Source: Clostridiales bacterium (GTDB lineage Bacteria; Bacillota; Clostridia; Peptostreptococcales; Anaerovoracaceae). Taken from it: DNA of 40,279 bases. Positions 7,133-14,698 of the stretch are shown one piece after another (the first letter of the stretch is position 1; every line of letters begins with the position of its first letter). The notes beneath the pieces were generated by a model. The model ran no database searches, was not told the DNA's origin, and saw nothing but the letters and a program-made list of their open reading frames with translations. A program made the position numbers and the translations under genes. The stretch lies in contig JAAZCE010000014.1 of the NCBI GenBank assembly GCA_012513435.1, positions 1 through 40,279 on the forward strand. The letters are read 5' to 3'.

Positions 7133-7870
7133 TCATACGCTCTCTATCTTTTCCCTCATTCTGCTCAGTACTCTCTTCTCTATTCTGGAAACCTGAACCT
7201 GGGAAATACCCAAAATCTGAGCTATCTGCTGCTGAGTCATATCCTTGAAATAGCGCAGTATGATTATCTGCCGTTCACGATCCTCAAGGTCTCTGATGGC
7301 CATCTTAAGGTCTATGAGCTTCACATTCTGCTCCTCTTCGTCCTTGTACTCCCAGGTCTGCCTTCCTGACTGCATGGTTTCATTATCCAGACTTTCAACA
7401 TTTGCCAGAGAATCGATGGCTTCCAAAATCTCCATTACACGCTCAGAGGACACTCCAAGCTCCAATGCCAAATAGCTTATCTTCGGGCTTGCACCGTGCT
7501 TATTGTAATACTCCTGCTGCAAATTCTTCAGGTTTTTCATTTCCGTTTTTAGCTGACGGCTTATCTTTATCTTCCCGTCATCACGCAGATATCGCTTGAT
7601 TTCTCCTAATATCATGGGAACCGCATAGGTCGAAAACATCACATCGAATTTGGTGTCGAATCTGTCGATGGCCTTTACAAGACCTACAAATCCTACCTGC
7701 ATCAAATCCTCAGGCTCATAGTAGCCCGATGCGTACTTCATCGCCAGGTTTTTGACCAGTCCTATATTTTGGCTGACGACTGTTTCCCGTGCCTTTTGGT
7801 CGCCCGCCTGTGCTTCCTTAATTAGTTTGTATGTATCTTCCTTCGCGATGGGTTCATACTTATATGCCAC
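7133..7870 (-). CDS. sigF: Sporulation sigma factor SigF
   Basis: The 245-residue SigF drives early forespore-specific transcription. Region 2 appears as 'EPEDLMQVGFVGLVKAIDRFDTKFDVMFSTYAVPMILGEIKRYLRDDG' in consecutive parts, region 3 follows ('SRQLKTEMKNL'), and the region 4 helix-turn-helix is 'MTQQQIAQILGISQVQVSRIEKR'. Length and architecture match SigF and differ from SigG, which lies elsewhere at 26963-27733. The gene overlaps the end of spoIIAB by 11 bp, the classic spoIIA operon order AA-AB-sigF. That couples synthesis of the sigma factor to that of its anti-sigma factor. In the family, SigF is held by SpoIIAB until unphosphorylated SpoIIAA releases it. Confidence 0.97.
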   Translation of the reverse strand: MAYKYEPIAKEDTYKLIKEAQAGDQKARETVVSQNIGLVKNLAMKYASGYYEPEDLMQVGFVGLVKAIDRFDTKFDVMFSTYAVPMILGEIKRYLRDDGKIKISRQLKTEMKNLKNLQQEYYNKHGASPKISYLALELGVSSERVMEILEAIDSLANVESLDNETMQSGRQTWEYKDEEEQNVKLIDLKMAIRDLEDRERQIIILRYFKDMTQQQIAQILGISQVQVSRIEKRVLSRMREKIESV

Positions 7871-8300
7871 TGACTACGTCAAGGTATTTGGTCATTGTAA
7901 CGGTGGTTCCTTTACCATTCTCTGACTTGACCTTGAGCTTATCCATAAAGCTCTCCATTACCGTAAAGCCCATTCCTGATCGTTCTTCGCTGTCTCCTGT
8001 GGAAAAGAGGGGCTCCATAGCCTTTTCTACGTCTTCGATTCCTACGCCCTTGTCCTCCACCATCAGCACCACCTTCCCGCTGCTGTGGACCATACATTCC
8101 ATGGTAATGGTCTTTTCGCCTTCACTATCTGCATATCCATGTATTATGCTGTTACTGACTGCCTCGGAAACGGCTGTTTTTATTTCCGTCAGCTCCTCCA
8201 CAGTCGGGTCCAGAGGCATGATAAACGCCGCTGACACCGCTCTTGCAAAAGCCTCGTTTTCGGCAACGGCGCTGAATTCCACTTTCATTCTATTCTCCAT
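7860..8300 (-). CDS. spoIIAB: Anti-sigma F factor / serine kinase SpoIIAB
   Basis: The 146-residue GHKL-type ATPase binds SigF and phosphorylates SpoIIAA on serine. The ATP-binding boxes are visible: N box 'EAVSNSIIHGY' (about residues 45-55), G1 box 'DKGVGIED' and G2 box 'SGMGFTVMES'. It starts six bases after the spoIIAA stop codon and runs 11 bp into sigF, so the three genes are tightly coupled. It acts in the cytoplasm of the predivisional cell and the forespore. There is no unusual residue in the boxes. Confidence 0.96.
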   Translation of the reverse strand: MENRMKVEFSAVAENEAFARAVSAAFIMPLDPTVEELTEIKTAVSEAVSNSIIHGYADSEGEKTITMECMVHSSGKVVLMVEDKGVGIEDVEKAMEPLFSTGDSEERSGMGFTVMESFMDKLKVKSENGKGTTVTMTKYLDVVSGI

Positions 8301-8306
8301 CTTCTG

Positions 8307-8672
8307 TTAAACCTCCATCCGTAATTGTTCACGACCGGTCATTATGGAAACAGCTTCATCATATGTGTCGGCCTTAGAAATCAATGTGAATACTCCTGCC
8401 ATAGAAAGGAGCTTTTCTATATATAGAGAGCACCCTGAAATATAAATATTGCCGGAGGTCTTAGACAGCCTTTTATATCTTCCAAGAACCACGCCTATTC
8501 CGGCACTGTCCATAAAACTCACCCCGGAAAAATCCAAAATCAGATTTTTGCATCTGAAGGCTTTCATTGCTTTATCTACACTGTTTCGCAGCGGTGCTGC
8601 CCCGTGGTGGTCTATATCACCCTTTATACATGCTATCAATATATTTTCCGAAACTCTGAAAATCACTTCCAC
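8307..8672 (-). CDS. spoIIAA: Anti-anti-sigma factor SpoIIAA
   Basis: This 121-residue STAS-domain protein releases SigF from SpoIIAB when dephosphorylated. The phosphorylatable serine is in 'SFMDSAGIGVVLGRYK', the classic DSxGIG motif. Translation begins at GTG 8672, because AAGGGGGTG is correctly spaced before it and the N-terminal strand 'EVIFRVSENILIACIKGDID' then matches the family. That ribosome binding site lies in the 3' arm of a perfect 19-bp hairpin (8679-8727). Expression of the operon may therefore depend on how the hairpin region is transcribed or unfolded. Confidence 0.95.
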   Translation of the reverse strand: MEVIFRVSENILIACIKGDIDHHGAAPLRNSVDKAMKAFRCKNLILDFSGVSFMDSAGIGVVLGRYKRLSKTSGNIYISGCSLYIEKLLSMAGVFTLISKADTYDEAVSIMTGREQLRMEV

Positions 8673-8727
8673 AAAAACACCCCCTTATCAAAGACTACAA
8701 TAATATTATAGTCTTTGATAAGGGGGT
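8673..8727 (-). terminator. Perfect 19-bp hairpin with T tract between thiI and spoIIAA, overlapping the spoIIAA ribosome binding site
   Basis: Left arm 8679-8697 and right arm 8709-8727 are exact inverted repeats around an 11-nt loop. On the minus strand the second arm is followed by GTTTTT (8678-8673), as in an intrinsic terminator for thiI. The arm also contains the run AAGGGGGTG that serves as the spoIIAA Shine-Dalgarno, seven bases before the GTG start. Read-through RNA would hide the site. Confidence 0.75.
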
Positions 8728-8769
8728 TGTCTTTAAGAGAAAATGTTGAAATTCTTCTATTTTTGCAGT

Positions 8770-9954
8770 CTAAAGGGGATATATGTCGACTATCTCCTCC
8801 GACTCAAGAGCAGCCTTTATCAAGCCTTCACAGTCCAGCTTCCCCTCAGAAGCAAGTATTCTGTCTAGCTTAGGCTTGGTGGCCGGATGCTTGGGAAGGA
8901 ATACCGTACAGCAGTCCTCATAGGGTTGGATGGACGTCTCATAGGTGCCTATTTCCTGGGCCTTATCCATGATATCCACCTTGTCCATGGCTATGAGAGG
9001 CCTCATTACCGGCATCTTGACACAGGCATCGGTGACTGCAAGAGCCTCTGCCGTCTGACTTGCTACCTGTCCTAGGTTTTCTCCCGTTATGAGCATACCG
9101 CAGGCCGTCTGCTCTGCCAGCTTTTCGGCAATTCTCATCATGAATCTCCTTACAAGGATTGTAGTCTCCTCCTCAGGACAATGCTCCACTATCTGCTGCT
9201 GAATAGGCAGTAAATTGATGATGTGCATCTTATATCTTCCACAGTATGTAGCCACTATCCCGGCAAGCTCCTCTACCTTTTCCTGAGCTCGCTGGCTCGT
9301 ATATGGATATGAATGAAAGTGTACGGCCTCTATGAGCATCCCTCTTTTGGCCATCATCCAGGTGGCTACCGGAGAATCTATACCGCCTGAAAGCAAGGTC
9401 ATTCCCTTGCCGTTGGTCCCCAGAGGCAGTCCGCCGAAGCCCGGTATTTTATCCTGAAAAATATATGATTTATCATGTCTAACATCGACAAAAAGCAGGC
9501 AGTCGGGATTATGCACGTCTACTTTCAGTACCTTGCAGCCCTTAAGAATCGCAGCGCCTATCTTCCTGCCTATTTCAGGGGATTTTACCGGAAAATTTTT
9601 ATCGGCACGCTTTGCCTCAACCTTAAAGGTCTTGGGATTTCTCTCCTCTATGACTCCACGCATGTATTCAACTGCTACCTCGCCTATGGCCTCCATAGTG
9701 CTTTCGCACTCTACGGCAGGGCTGATCGACGCAACGCCGAAGACCTTGCCTATTTCCTTGATTATGGCCTGCTTGTCAAGGCTTTTATCGGCTCTTACGT
9801 AAATAAGGCCCTCGTGCCGCTTAACGCTCACGCCTTCAAATTTCCTGAGAAGTTTTTTTATTCTTTCCACAAGCATTCTTTCAAAGTAGGGCTTGTTCAT
9901 TCCCTTTAAGGCTACTTCTCCGCATCTTACTATAAAGATATGTTCGTTCCCCAT
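8770..9954 (-). CDS. thiI: tRNA 4-thiouridine synthase ThiI (no rhodanese domain)
   Basis: The 394-residue cytoplasmic enzyme adenylates U8 of tRNA and inserts sulfur to give 4-thiouridine; in many bacteria it also serves thiazole synthesis. An N-terminal ferredoxin-like plus THUMP domain (about residues 1-165, including 'KTFKVEAKRADKNFP') precedes a PP-loop ATPase with SGGIDS at residues 189-194. It ends near 394, so the C-terminal rhodanese domain of the E. coli enzyme is absent, as in Bacillus. The cysteine desulfurase gene lies 8 bp upstream and probably provides the persulfide, as in the Bacillus nifZ-thiI pair. A terminator-like hairpin follows. Confidence 0.95.
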   Translation of the reverse strand: MGNEHIFIVRCGEVALKGMNKPYFERMLVERIKKLLRKFEGVSVKRHEGLIYVRADKSLDKQAIIKEIGKVFGVASISPAVECESTMEAIGEVAVEYMRGVIEERNPKTFKVEAKRADKNFPVKSPEIGRKIGAAILKGCKVLKVDVHNPDCLLFVDVRHDKSYIFQDKIPGFGGLPLGTNGKGMTLLSGGIDSPVATWMMAKRGMLIEAVHFHSYPYTSQRAQEKVEELAGIVATYCGRYKMHIINLLPIQQQIVEHCPEEETTILVRRFMMRIAEKLAEQTACGMLITGENLGQVASQTAEALAVTDACVKMPVMRPLIAMDKVDIMDKAQEIGTYETSIQPYEDCCTVFLPKHPATKPKLDRILASEGKLDCEGLIKAALESEEIVDIYPL

Positions 9955-9962
9955 TTTTTCTC

Positions 9963-11126
9963 CTATCTGAAGCTTCCAAGCCTTCTGAACATCTTCACCG
10001 CTTCCGCTGTTTTATTTACGGTCATTTCCATTTCAGACTCGGTGTTTAGCTTTCCAAGGCTGAATCTAAGAGTTCCTTCTATTTCCTTGTCCTTAAGGCC
10101 CATAGCCTTCAACACGTGACTTTGGCCCTTCTTGTTGGAGGAGCACGCAGAGCCCGTTGAAACGTATATTCCGTCCTGCTCAAGAGTATGCAGAAGCACT
10201 TCTCCGCGAGTCCCCAGGAAGGTAACGTTCAAAAGAGACGGACAGCATTGTCCCGGCAGAATTCCCGCCTGCTCAGGACTGTTTATCACTATATCACCCA
10301 CCTCTGAGAGAAGTCCTTGGCACAGCTTGTCTCGCAGCACCTCCATTCTCTCCATATCCTCTCCCAAGGTATCGTATGCCATTTGAGCAGCCAGCCCCAT
10401 ACCGACAATGGCAGGGACATTCTGAGTGCCGGAACGTTTTCCTTCCTCCTGTCCTCCACCCTCCATGAGTGCTGGAATGTTAAGACCCTTCTTGATGAAA
10501 AGGGCTCCCGTTCCCTTTGGTCCGTGAAGCTTATGCCCGCTGATGGAAATCATGTCGGCACAGGTCGGAGCTTTCATCTTGCCAAAGCTCTGAACAGCAT
10601 CGCAGTGCAAAACTCCCGGTGCTTTCTTCCTCTTCATTATCGCCTTGGCTTCTTCAAGGGGCATTAGGGTACCCGACTCATTGTTGACGTGCATCAATGA
10701 AACGAGAATAGTCTTATCGTCTATTGCTGATTCAAGAGCCTCCCTATCCAGTCTGCATTTACGGTCTACTCCTATGTAGACTACATCCAGGCCTTCTCGC
10801 TCCAGCCTCTTGAAACATTCCAGCACCGCCGGATGCTCCACCTTGGATGTTATTATCTTATTCCCGGATCTCTTCAGAGAACGGACAGCACCCAACACAG
10901 CCATATTGTCTGCCTCTGTTCCTCCTGAAGTGAAGAAAATCTTTCCCTCACCGGCTCCAATCGCCTGCTCCATCTGCCGTCTGGCTTTTTTTAACGCCTT
11001 TTCGGCGTCCACTCCAAGCTGATACAGAGAGGACGGATTGCCAAAATCCTCCTCCATATACCGAAGCATGATTTTAGTAACTTCGTCGTACTGTCTTGTT
11101 GTAGCGCTGTTGTCCAAATATATCAT
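9963..11126 (-). CDS. Cysteine desulfurase (NifS/IscS family), partner of ThiI
   Basis: The 387-residue PLP enzyme converts cysteine to alanine and a protein-bound persulfide. The PLP lysine is K199 in 'SGHKLHGPKGTG', and the conserved catalytic cysteine is C328 in 'STGSACSSNKKG'. The substrate-binding 'GGTEADN' (residues 68-74) is also intact. It is directly upstream of thiI with an 8-bp gap, which suggests a role in sulfur delivery for tRNA 4-thiouridine (NifZ-like), although general Fe-S cluster supply is possible. No scaffold protein gene (iscU or sufU) is nearby. A terminator separates it from rny, so its own promoter or read-through must drive it. Confidence 0.94.
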   Translation of the reverse strand: MIYLDNSATTRQYDEVTKIMLRYMEEDFGNPSSLYQLGVDAEKALKKARRQMEQAIGAGEGKIFFTSGGTEADNMAVLGAVRSLKRSGNKIITSKVEHPAVLECFKRLEREGLDVVYIGVDRKCRLDREALESAIDDKTILVSLMHVNNESGTLMPLEEAKAIMKRKKAPGVLHCDAVQSFGKMKAPTCADMISISGHKLHGPKGTGALFIKKGLNIPALMEGGGQEEGKRSGTQNVPAIVGMGLAAQMAYDTLGEDMERMEVLRDKLCQGLLSEVGDIVINSPEQAGILPGQCCPSLLNVTFLGTRGEVLLHTLEQDGIYVSTGSACSSNKKGQSHVLKAMGLKDKEIEGTLRFSLGKLNTESEMEMTVNKTAEAVKMFRRLGSFR

Positions 11127-11140
11127 CTTTTCTTCTCTCT

Positions 11141-11175
11141 CATAAATAAAAAGGGGCTCTTATGCGGCAGCCCCT
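11141..11175 (-). terminator. Intrinsic terminator after rny
   Basis: On the minus strand AGGGGCT (11175-11169) pairs with AGCCCCT (11158-11152) around a 10-nt loop and is followed by TTTTTATTT. It starts about 9 bp after the rny stop codon and lies before the desulfurase gene. Confidence 0.8.
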
Positions 11176-11183
11176 CTTGTATC

Positions 11184-12728
11184 TTATTTCGCGTAATCTA
11201 TCGCTCTTGTTTCCCTGACTACGTTGACCTTTATCTGGCCCGGATATTCAAGCTCCGATTCGATTTTCTTGGAAATATCTCTCGCCAGAAGTGCAATGGA
11301 ATCATCGCCTATTTCATCAGGTTTGGCGATAATTCTGATTTCTCTGCCTGCCTGAATAGCGAAGGATTTATCAACGCCCTCAGTAGTATTGGCAATTTCT
11401 TCAAGCTTCTGCAGTCTCTTGATATAAGATTCAAGAGTCTCTCTTCTGGCCCCCGGCCTTGCTGCCGATAAGGCATCTGCCGCTGCAATAAGCACAGCTT
11501 CAGTGGACTTAGGTTCGTAATCTCCGTGATGTGCGGCCATACCGTTGATGACAGCTTCCGATTCCTTGTATTTTCTCAGCACCTCTATACCGATGTCCAC
11601 ATGCGTACCCTCACGCTCGTGGTCAAGAGCCTTGCCTATATCGTGAAGCAGTCCGGCTCTCTTGGCAAGAGTAGTATCAAGTCCAAGTTCTCCGGCCATA
11701 AGACCTGCCAGCAAAGCAACCTCTACGGAATGCTTCAGCACGTTCTGTCCGTAGGACGTTCTGTACTTAAGTCTACCGAGCAGTTTCACAAGCTCAGGAT
11801 GAAGGTTGTGTATTCCCACCTCAAAGGTAGCCTGCTCCCCTTCTTCCTTGATGATGGCCTTGACTTCTCTCTCGGATTTCTCCACCATCTCTTCGATTCT
11901 TGCTGGATGTATACGCCCATCAACTATGAGCTTTTCAAGTGAAAGTCTAGCAACTTCTCTCCTTACAGGATCAAAACCTGAAAGAATAACTGCTTCAGGT
12001 GTATCATCGATAATTAAATCGATTCCCGTCAGAGTTTCGATTGCTCTTATGTTACGTCCTTCTCTTCCTATTATTCTGCCTTTCATTTCGTCATTAGGAA
12101 GAGGCACTACGGAAACAGTGGACTCGGCAACATGGTCTGCGGCACATCTCTGAATAGCTCCAGTAACGATTTCCTTTGCCTTCTTGTCCGCATCCTCCTT
12201 GGCCTTATTCTCTATATCCTTATAGAGAGCCGCCGCATCATTTCTCGCTTCTTTCTCTACCTTCTGCAGGATTATTTCTCTAGCCTGTTCAACTGAATAG
12301 CCCGAAATCTTTTCAAGCTCCTCCAGCTGTTTCTTAAATACCTTTTCCATCTCCTGCTGTTTATTCGATATGTTCTTTTCCTTATTCGTTATGCTTTCTT
12401 CTTTTTTCTCAATATTTTCAAGTTTTCTGTCCATAGATTCTTCCTTCTGAATCAATCTTCTTTCAGACTTCTGAATCTCGTTTCTTCTTTCCCTTATCTC
12501 TCTTTCAAGGTCACTGCGCTGCCTATGCGCGTCTTCCTTGGCCTCCAGAATTTTCTCTTTCTTCAGGGTTTCAGCCCTGTTCTCTGCATCCAAGAGCATG
12601 TTTTTCGCCTTTTGTTCAGCATTGCCTATGGTCTTTTCACCGATAGATTTTCTAAGTATATATCCAACCAGCAGTCCTATCAGCAGTGCTGCCAGCCCAA
12701 TTACAATAGTTATTACTATCCCCGTCAT
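11184..12728 (-). CDS. rny: Ribonuclease Y
   Basis: The 514-residue membrane-anchored endoribonuclease initiates mRNA decay. An N-terminal membrane helix (residues 2-24, '[20 protein letters not shown]') is followed by a long charged coiled coil (about 30-190). Next comes a KH domain ('[19 protein letters not shown]') and then an HD domain with the metal-binding pair in '[12 protein letters not shown]'. The start at 12728 is chosen because AAGGAGG lies 8 bases before it; an upstream in-frame ATG at 12758 lacks a site. The length fits the family (about 515-520). A strong SigA-type promoter lies at 12850-12878, and a terminator ends the unit at 11141-11175. Confidence 0.97.
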   Translation of the reverse strand: MTGIVITIVIGLAALLIGLLVGYILRKSIGEKTIGNAEQKAKNMLLDAENRAETLKKEKILEAKEDAHRQRSDLEREIRERRNEIQKSERRLIQKEESMDRKLENIEKKEESITNKEKNISNKQQEMEKVFKKQLEELEKISGYSVEQAREIILQKVEKEARNDAAALYKDIENKAKEDADKKAKEIVTGAIQRCAADHVAESTVSVVPLPNDEMKGRIIGREGRNIRAIETLTGIDLIIDDTPEAVILSGFDPVRREVARLSLEKLIVDGRIHPARIEEMVEKSEREVKAIIKEEGEQATFEVGIHNLHPELVKLLGRLKYRTSYGQNVLKHSVEVALLAGLMAGELGLDTTLAKRAGLLHDIGKALDHEREGTHVDIGIEVLRKYKESEAVINGMAAHHGDYEPKSTEAVLIAAADALSAARPGARRETLESYIKRLQKLEEIANTTEGVDKSFAIQAGREIRIIAKPDEIGDDSIALLARDISKKIESELEYPGQIKVNVVRETRAIDYAK

Positions 12729-12849
12729 TGAACATTCCTCCTTCTCTTTAGTTTTCAAATTTCAATTTTATAATCAAATCAAAGCAACTTGTAAAATATC
12801 AAATCATTACTAGTTAAGTAATAATATTTAAATTAAAGCACACAATAGC

Positions 12850-12878
12850 ATTATAGACTTTTTTGTACGTCTAGTCAA
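12850..12878 (-). promoter_or_regulatory. SigA-type promoter of rny, overlapping the rodA ribosome binding site
   Basis: On the minus strand TTGACT (12878-12873), a 17-bp spacer and TATAAT (12855-12850) form a near-consensus promoter. Its -35 box shares bases with the AAGGA (12877-12881) that precedes rodA on the other strand. Confidence 0.75.
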
Positions 12879-12888
12879 GGAAATGGGG

Positions 12889-13995
12889 GTGTCAATAATA
12901 AACAAATTTTTACATCTGGTCAATAGCTGTAATCGCCGCATAGTCCTCGCTCCTGTCCTTCTTTCCATTATGGGCATCCTGTGTCTGTCAAGCATTTCCT
13001 ACAATAACGGGACCTTCCCTTCCAGGGAAGTTATTATACAATCTGTGGCCCTAATTCTGGGGCTTCTGCTTACGTGCATCACCCTGTATTTGGGCTACAG
13101 ATTCTTTACTTCTCTTGAAAAGTTTTTATATATTTTTGGTATCGCTCTCCTGCTCACAGTCTATATTCCCGGAATTGGCACATCGTCCTACGGCTCCAGA
13201 GCATGGATTGATGTAGGTATAGTTACCTTCCAGCCCTCCGAGGCGGCCAAGATAATATTCATTCTGGCCATGTCAGCATACCTTTCAAATCACAATACCT
13301 CTCTCCACCGGGCCGGAGGCATAATACTTGCTGCTCTATACGGGCTGCCCTTCATTTTTATAGTCGCCAAGGAAGACTTCGGAACCGGGTGTGTATTCTG
13401 CGTTATCTGGATATTCATGGTGTTCTGTTCGGGTCTTGAGCTACGGATAATCGGCAGGCTGGCTCTTTGCCTCTTTATTGCGACCCCTCTCATATACCAC
13501 TTCCTGGCCGGTTATCAGAAGGAAAGAATAGATGCTTTCCTAAAACCCGGCGACCTAGACCTTCCCGGCAATTATCAGGTATGGAATTCCAAAATAGCTA
13601 TAGGCTCCGGTGGATTTTGGGGCAAGGGCTATCTTCAAGGAACTCAAAGCAACCTTGGGTTTTTACCCATTCCCAAATCCGATTTCATCTTCGCAGCTAT
13701 TGTGGAGGAGCTGGGGTTCATTGGGGGTTTAGCGATAATACTTCTCTTTGCTCTTTTTTTATATCAGTCTCTCAAGGTTACCAAATATGCAAAAGACCTA
13801 CAGGGGACGTTAGTCGGTGCAGGTCTTACAGGTATGTTCTTTTTTCAAAGCTTTGAAAACATCGCCATGACTATGGGCATTATGCCCGTAACGGGAATAA
13901 CACTCCCCTTCGTGAGCTACGGCGGTTCTTCTATGCTTTCATCTATGATGGGAGTAGGCCTCCTGCTGAGCATTAGCTGTCGGCAAAAAGTCTGA
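12889..13995 (+). CDS. rodA: Rod-shape SEDS glycosyltransferase RodA
   Basis: This polytopic (about ten helices) SEDS-family protein of about 368 residues polymerises lipid II during side-wall growth. Its C-terminal signature 'FENIAMTMGIMPVTGITLPFVSYGGSSML' in parts is RodA-like: FEN-x-xM is found in RodA, while FtsW and SpoVE usually differ there. The extracellular 'NYQVWNSKIAIGSGGFWGKGYLQGTQSNLGFLPIPKSDFIFA' region is also intact. The GTG at 12889 is preferred because AAGGA is seven bases before it; the ATG at 12883 is only one base from that site. The last 23 bp overlap the end of minD on the other strand. The PBP2 partner gene mrdA is in the opposing operon. Confidence 0.92.
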   Translation: MSIINKFLHLVNSCNRRIVLAPVLLSIMGILCLSSISYNNGTFPSREVIIQSVALILGLLLTCITLYLGYRFFTSLEKFLYIFGIALLLTVYIPGIGTSSYGSRAWIDVGIVTFQPSEAAKIIFILAMSAYLSNHNTSLHRAGGIILAALYGLPFIFIVAKEDFGTGCVFCVIWIFMVFCSGLELRIIGRLALCLFIATPLIYHFLAGYQKERIDAFLKPGDLDLPGNYQVWNSKIAIGSGGFWGKGYLQGTQSNLGFLPIPKSDFIFAAIVEELGFIGGLAIILLFALFLYQSLKVTKYAKDLQGTLVGAGLTGMFFFQSFENIAMTMGIMPVTGITLPFVSYGGSSMLSSMMGVGLLLSISCRQKV

Positions 13996-14698
13996 CCAGT
14001 ATTTCCTTGAAATTTTCTTCTATATAGGTGCCCTTTTTGCAGATTATAGGTAAGCCCTGATTGGTGGAGATATGTATATTGTCGTCTTCCTGGATTATTC
14101 CCACGATGTCTCCCTGGAAAATCTCAGCCATAACGGGCAGACTGGGTATAAGCCCGCTCCTCATTAAATCCACCTTCACCTTGTTGACTATTAAAGAGAT
14201 ATCCTTTATTCCCTTATCTCTCAAATACCGTTCCGTAACATCTGCATCCCTTATGGAAGCCATTTCAGGCTCCGTTACTATTACCGCTTTATCGGCAGGA
14301 GCCAACGCGGCATCAAAAAGATCTCCTATTCCGGCAGGAGCATCTATTACTATATAGTCAAAGTATTTCCCCAGCTTGCTGCAAAGCACTTCCATGTGAA
14401 GAGCTGTAATATCTCTGTCGTCTCTTCTAGGAGATGCGGACATGAAATAAAGGTTATCAAAGCCGTCCACTTTTATCATAGCCTTCTTGATGCGACACAT
14501 TCCGGATAGTACGTCCATAACGTTATAGACCACCTTGTTTTCCATCCCAAGATAAAGATCCATATTTCTCATGCCTATATCCATGTCAATGAGCATTACT
14601 TTAAAACCGTAATTTGAAAGCATGGCACCGATGTTTACAGAAAACATGGTCTTCCCCGTGCCGCCCTTTCCGGATGAAACTAAAACAACTTTTCCCAT
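13973..14698 (-). CDS. minD: MinD-like septum-site ATPase without adjacent minC or minE
   Basis: The 241-residue P-loop ATPase belongs to the MinD/ParA family. It shows the deviant Walker A 'SSGKGGTGKTMFSVNIGA' (residues 8-25), 'LIDMDIGMRNMDLYLGMEN' and Walker B 'YIVIDAPAGIGD'. MinD sits on the membrane and places the division site with MinC. It is shorter than usual (about 265). The C-terminus 'ENFKEILVRLFADS' could form a brief amphipathic membrane-targeting helix. Neither minC nor minE is in the window, although clostridial gene order is often mrdA-minC-minD-minE-rodA. Its start overlaps mrdA by 19 bp and its end overlaps rodA by 23 bp. Another FlhG/MinD-type role is possible. Confidence 0.85.
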   Translation of the reverse strand: MGKVVLVSSGKGGTGKTMFSVNIGAMLSNYGFKVMLIDMDIGMRNMDLYLGMENKVVYNVMDVLSGMCRIKKAMIKVDGFDNLYFMSASPRRDDRDITALHMEVLCSKLGKYFDYIVIDAPAGIGDLFDAALAPADKAVIVTEPEMASIRDADVTERYLRDKGIKDISLIVNKVKVDLMRSGLIPSLPVMAEIFQGDIVGIIQEDDNIHISTNQGLPIICKKGTYIEENFKEILVRLFADS

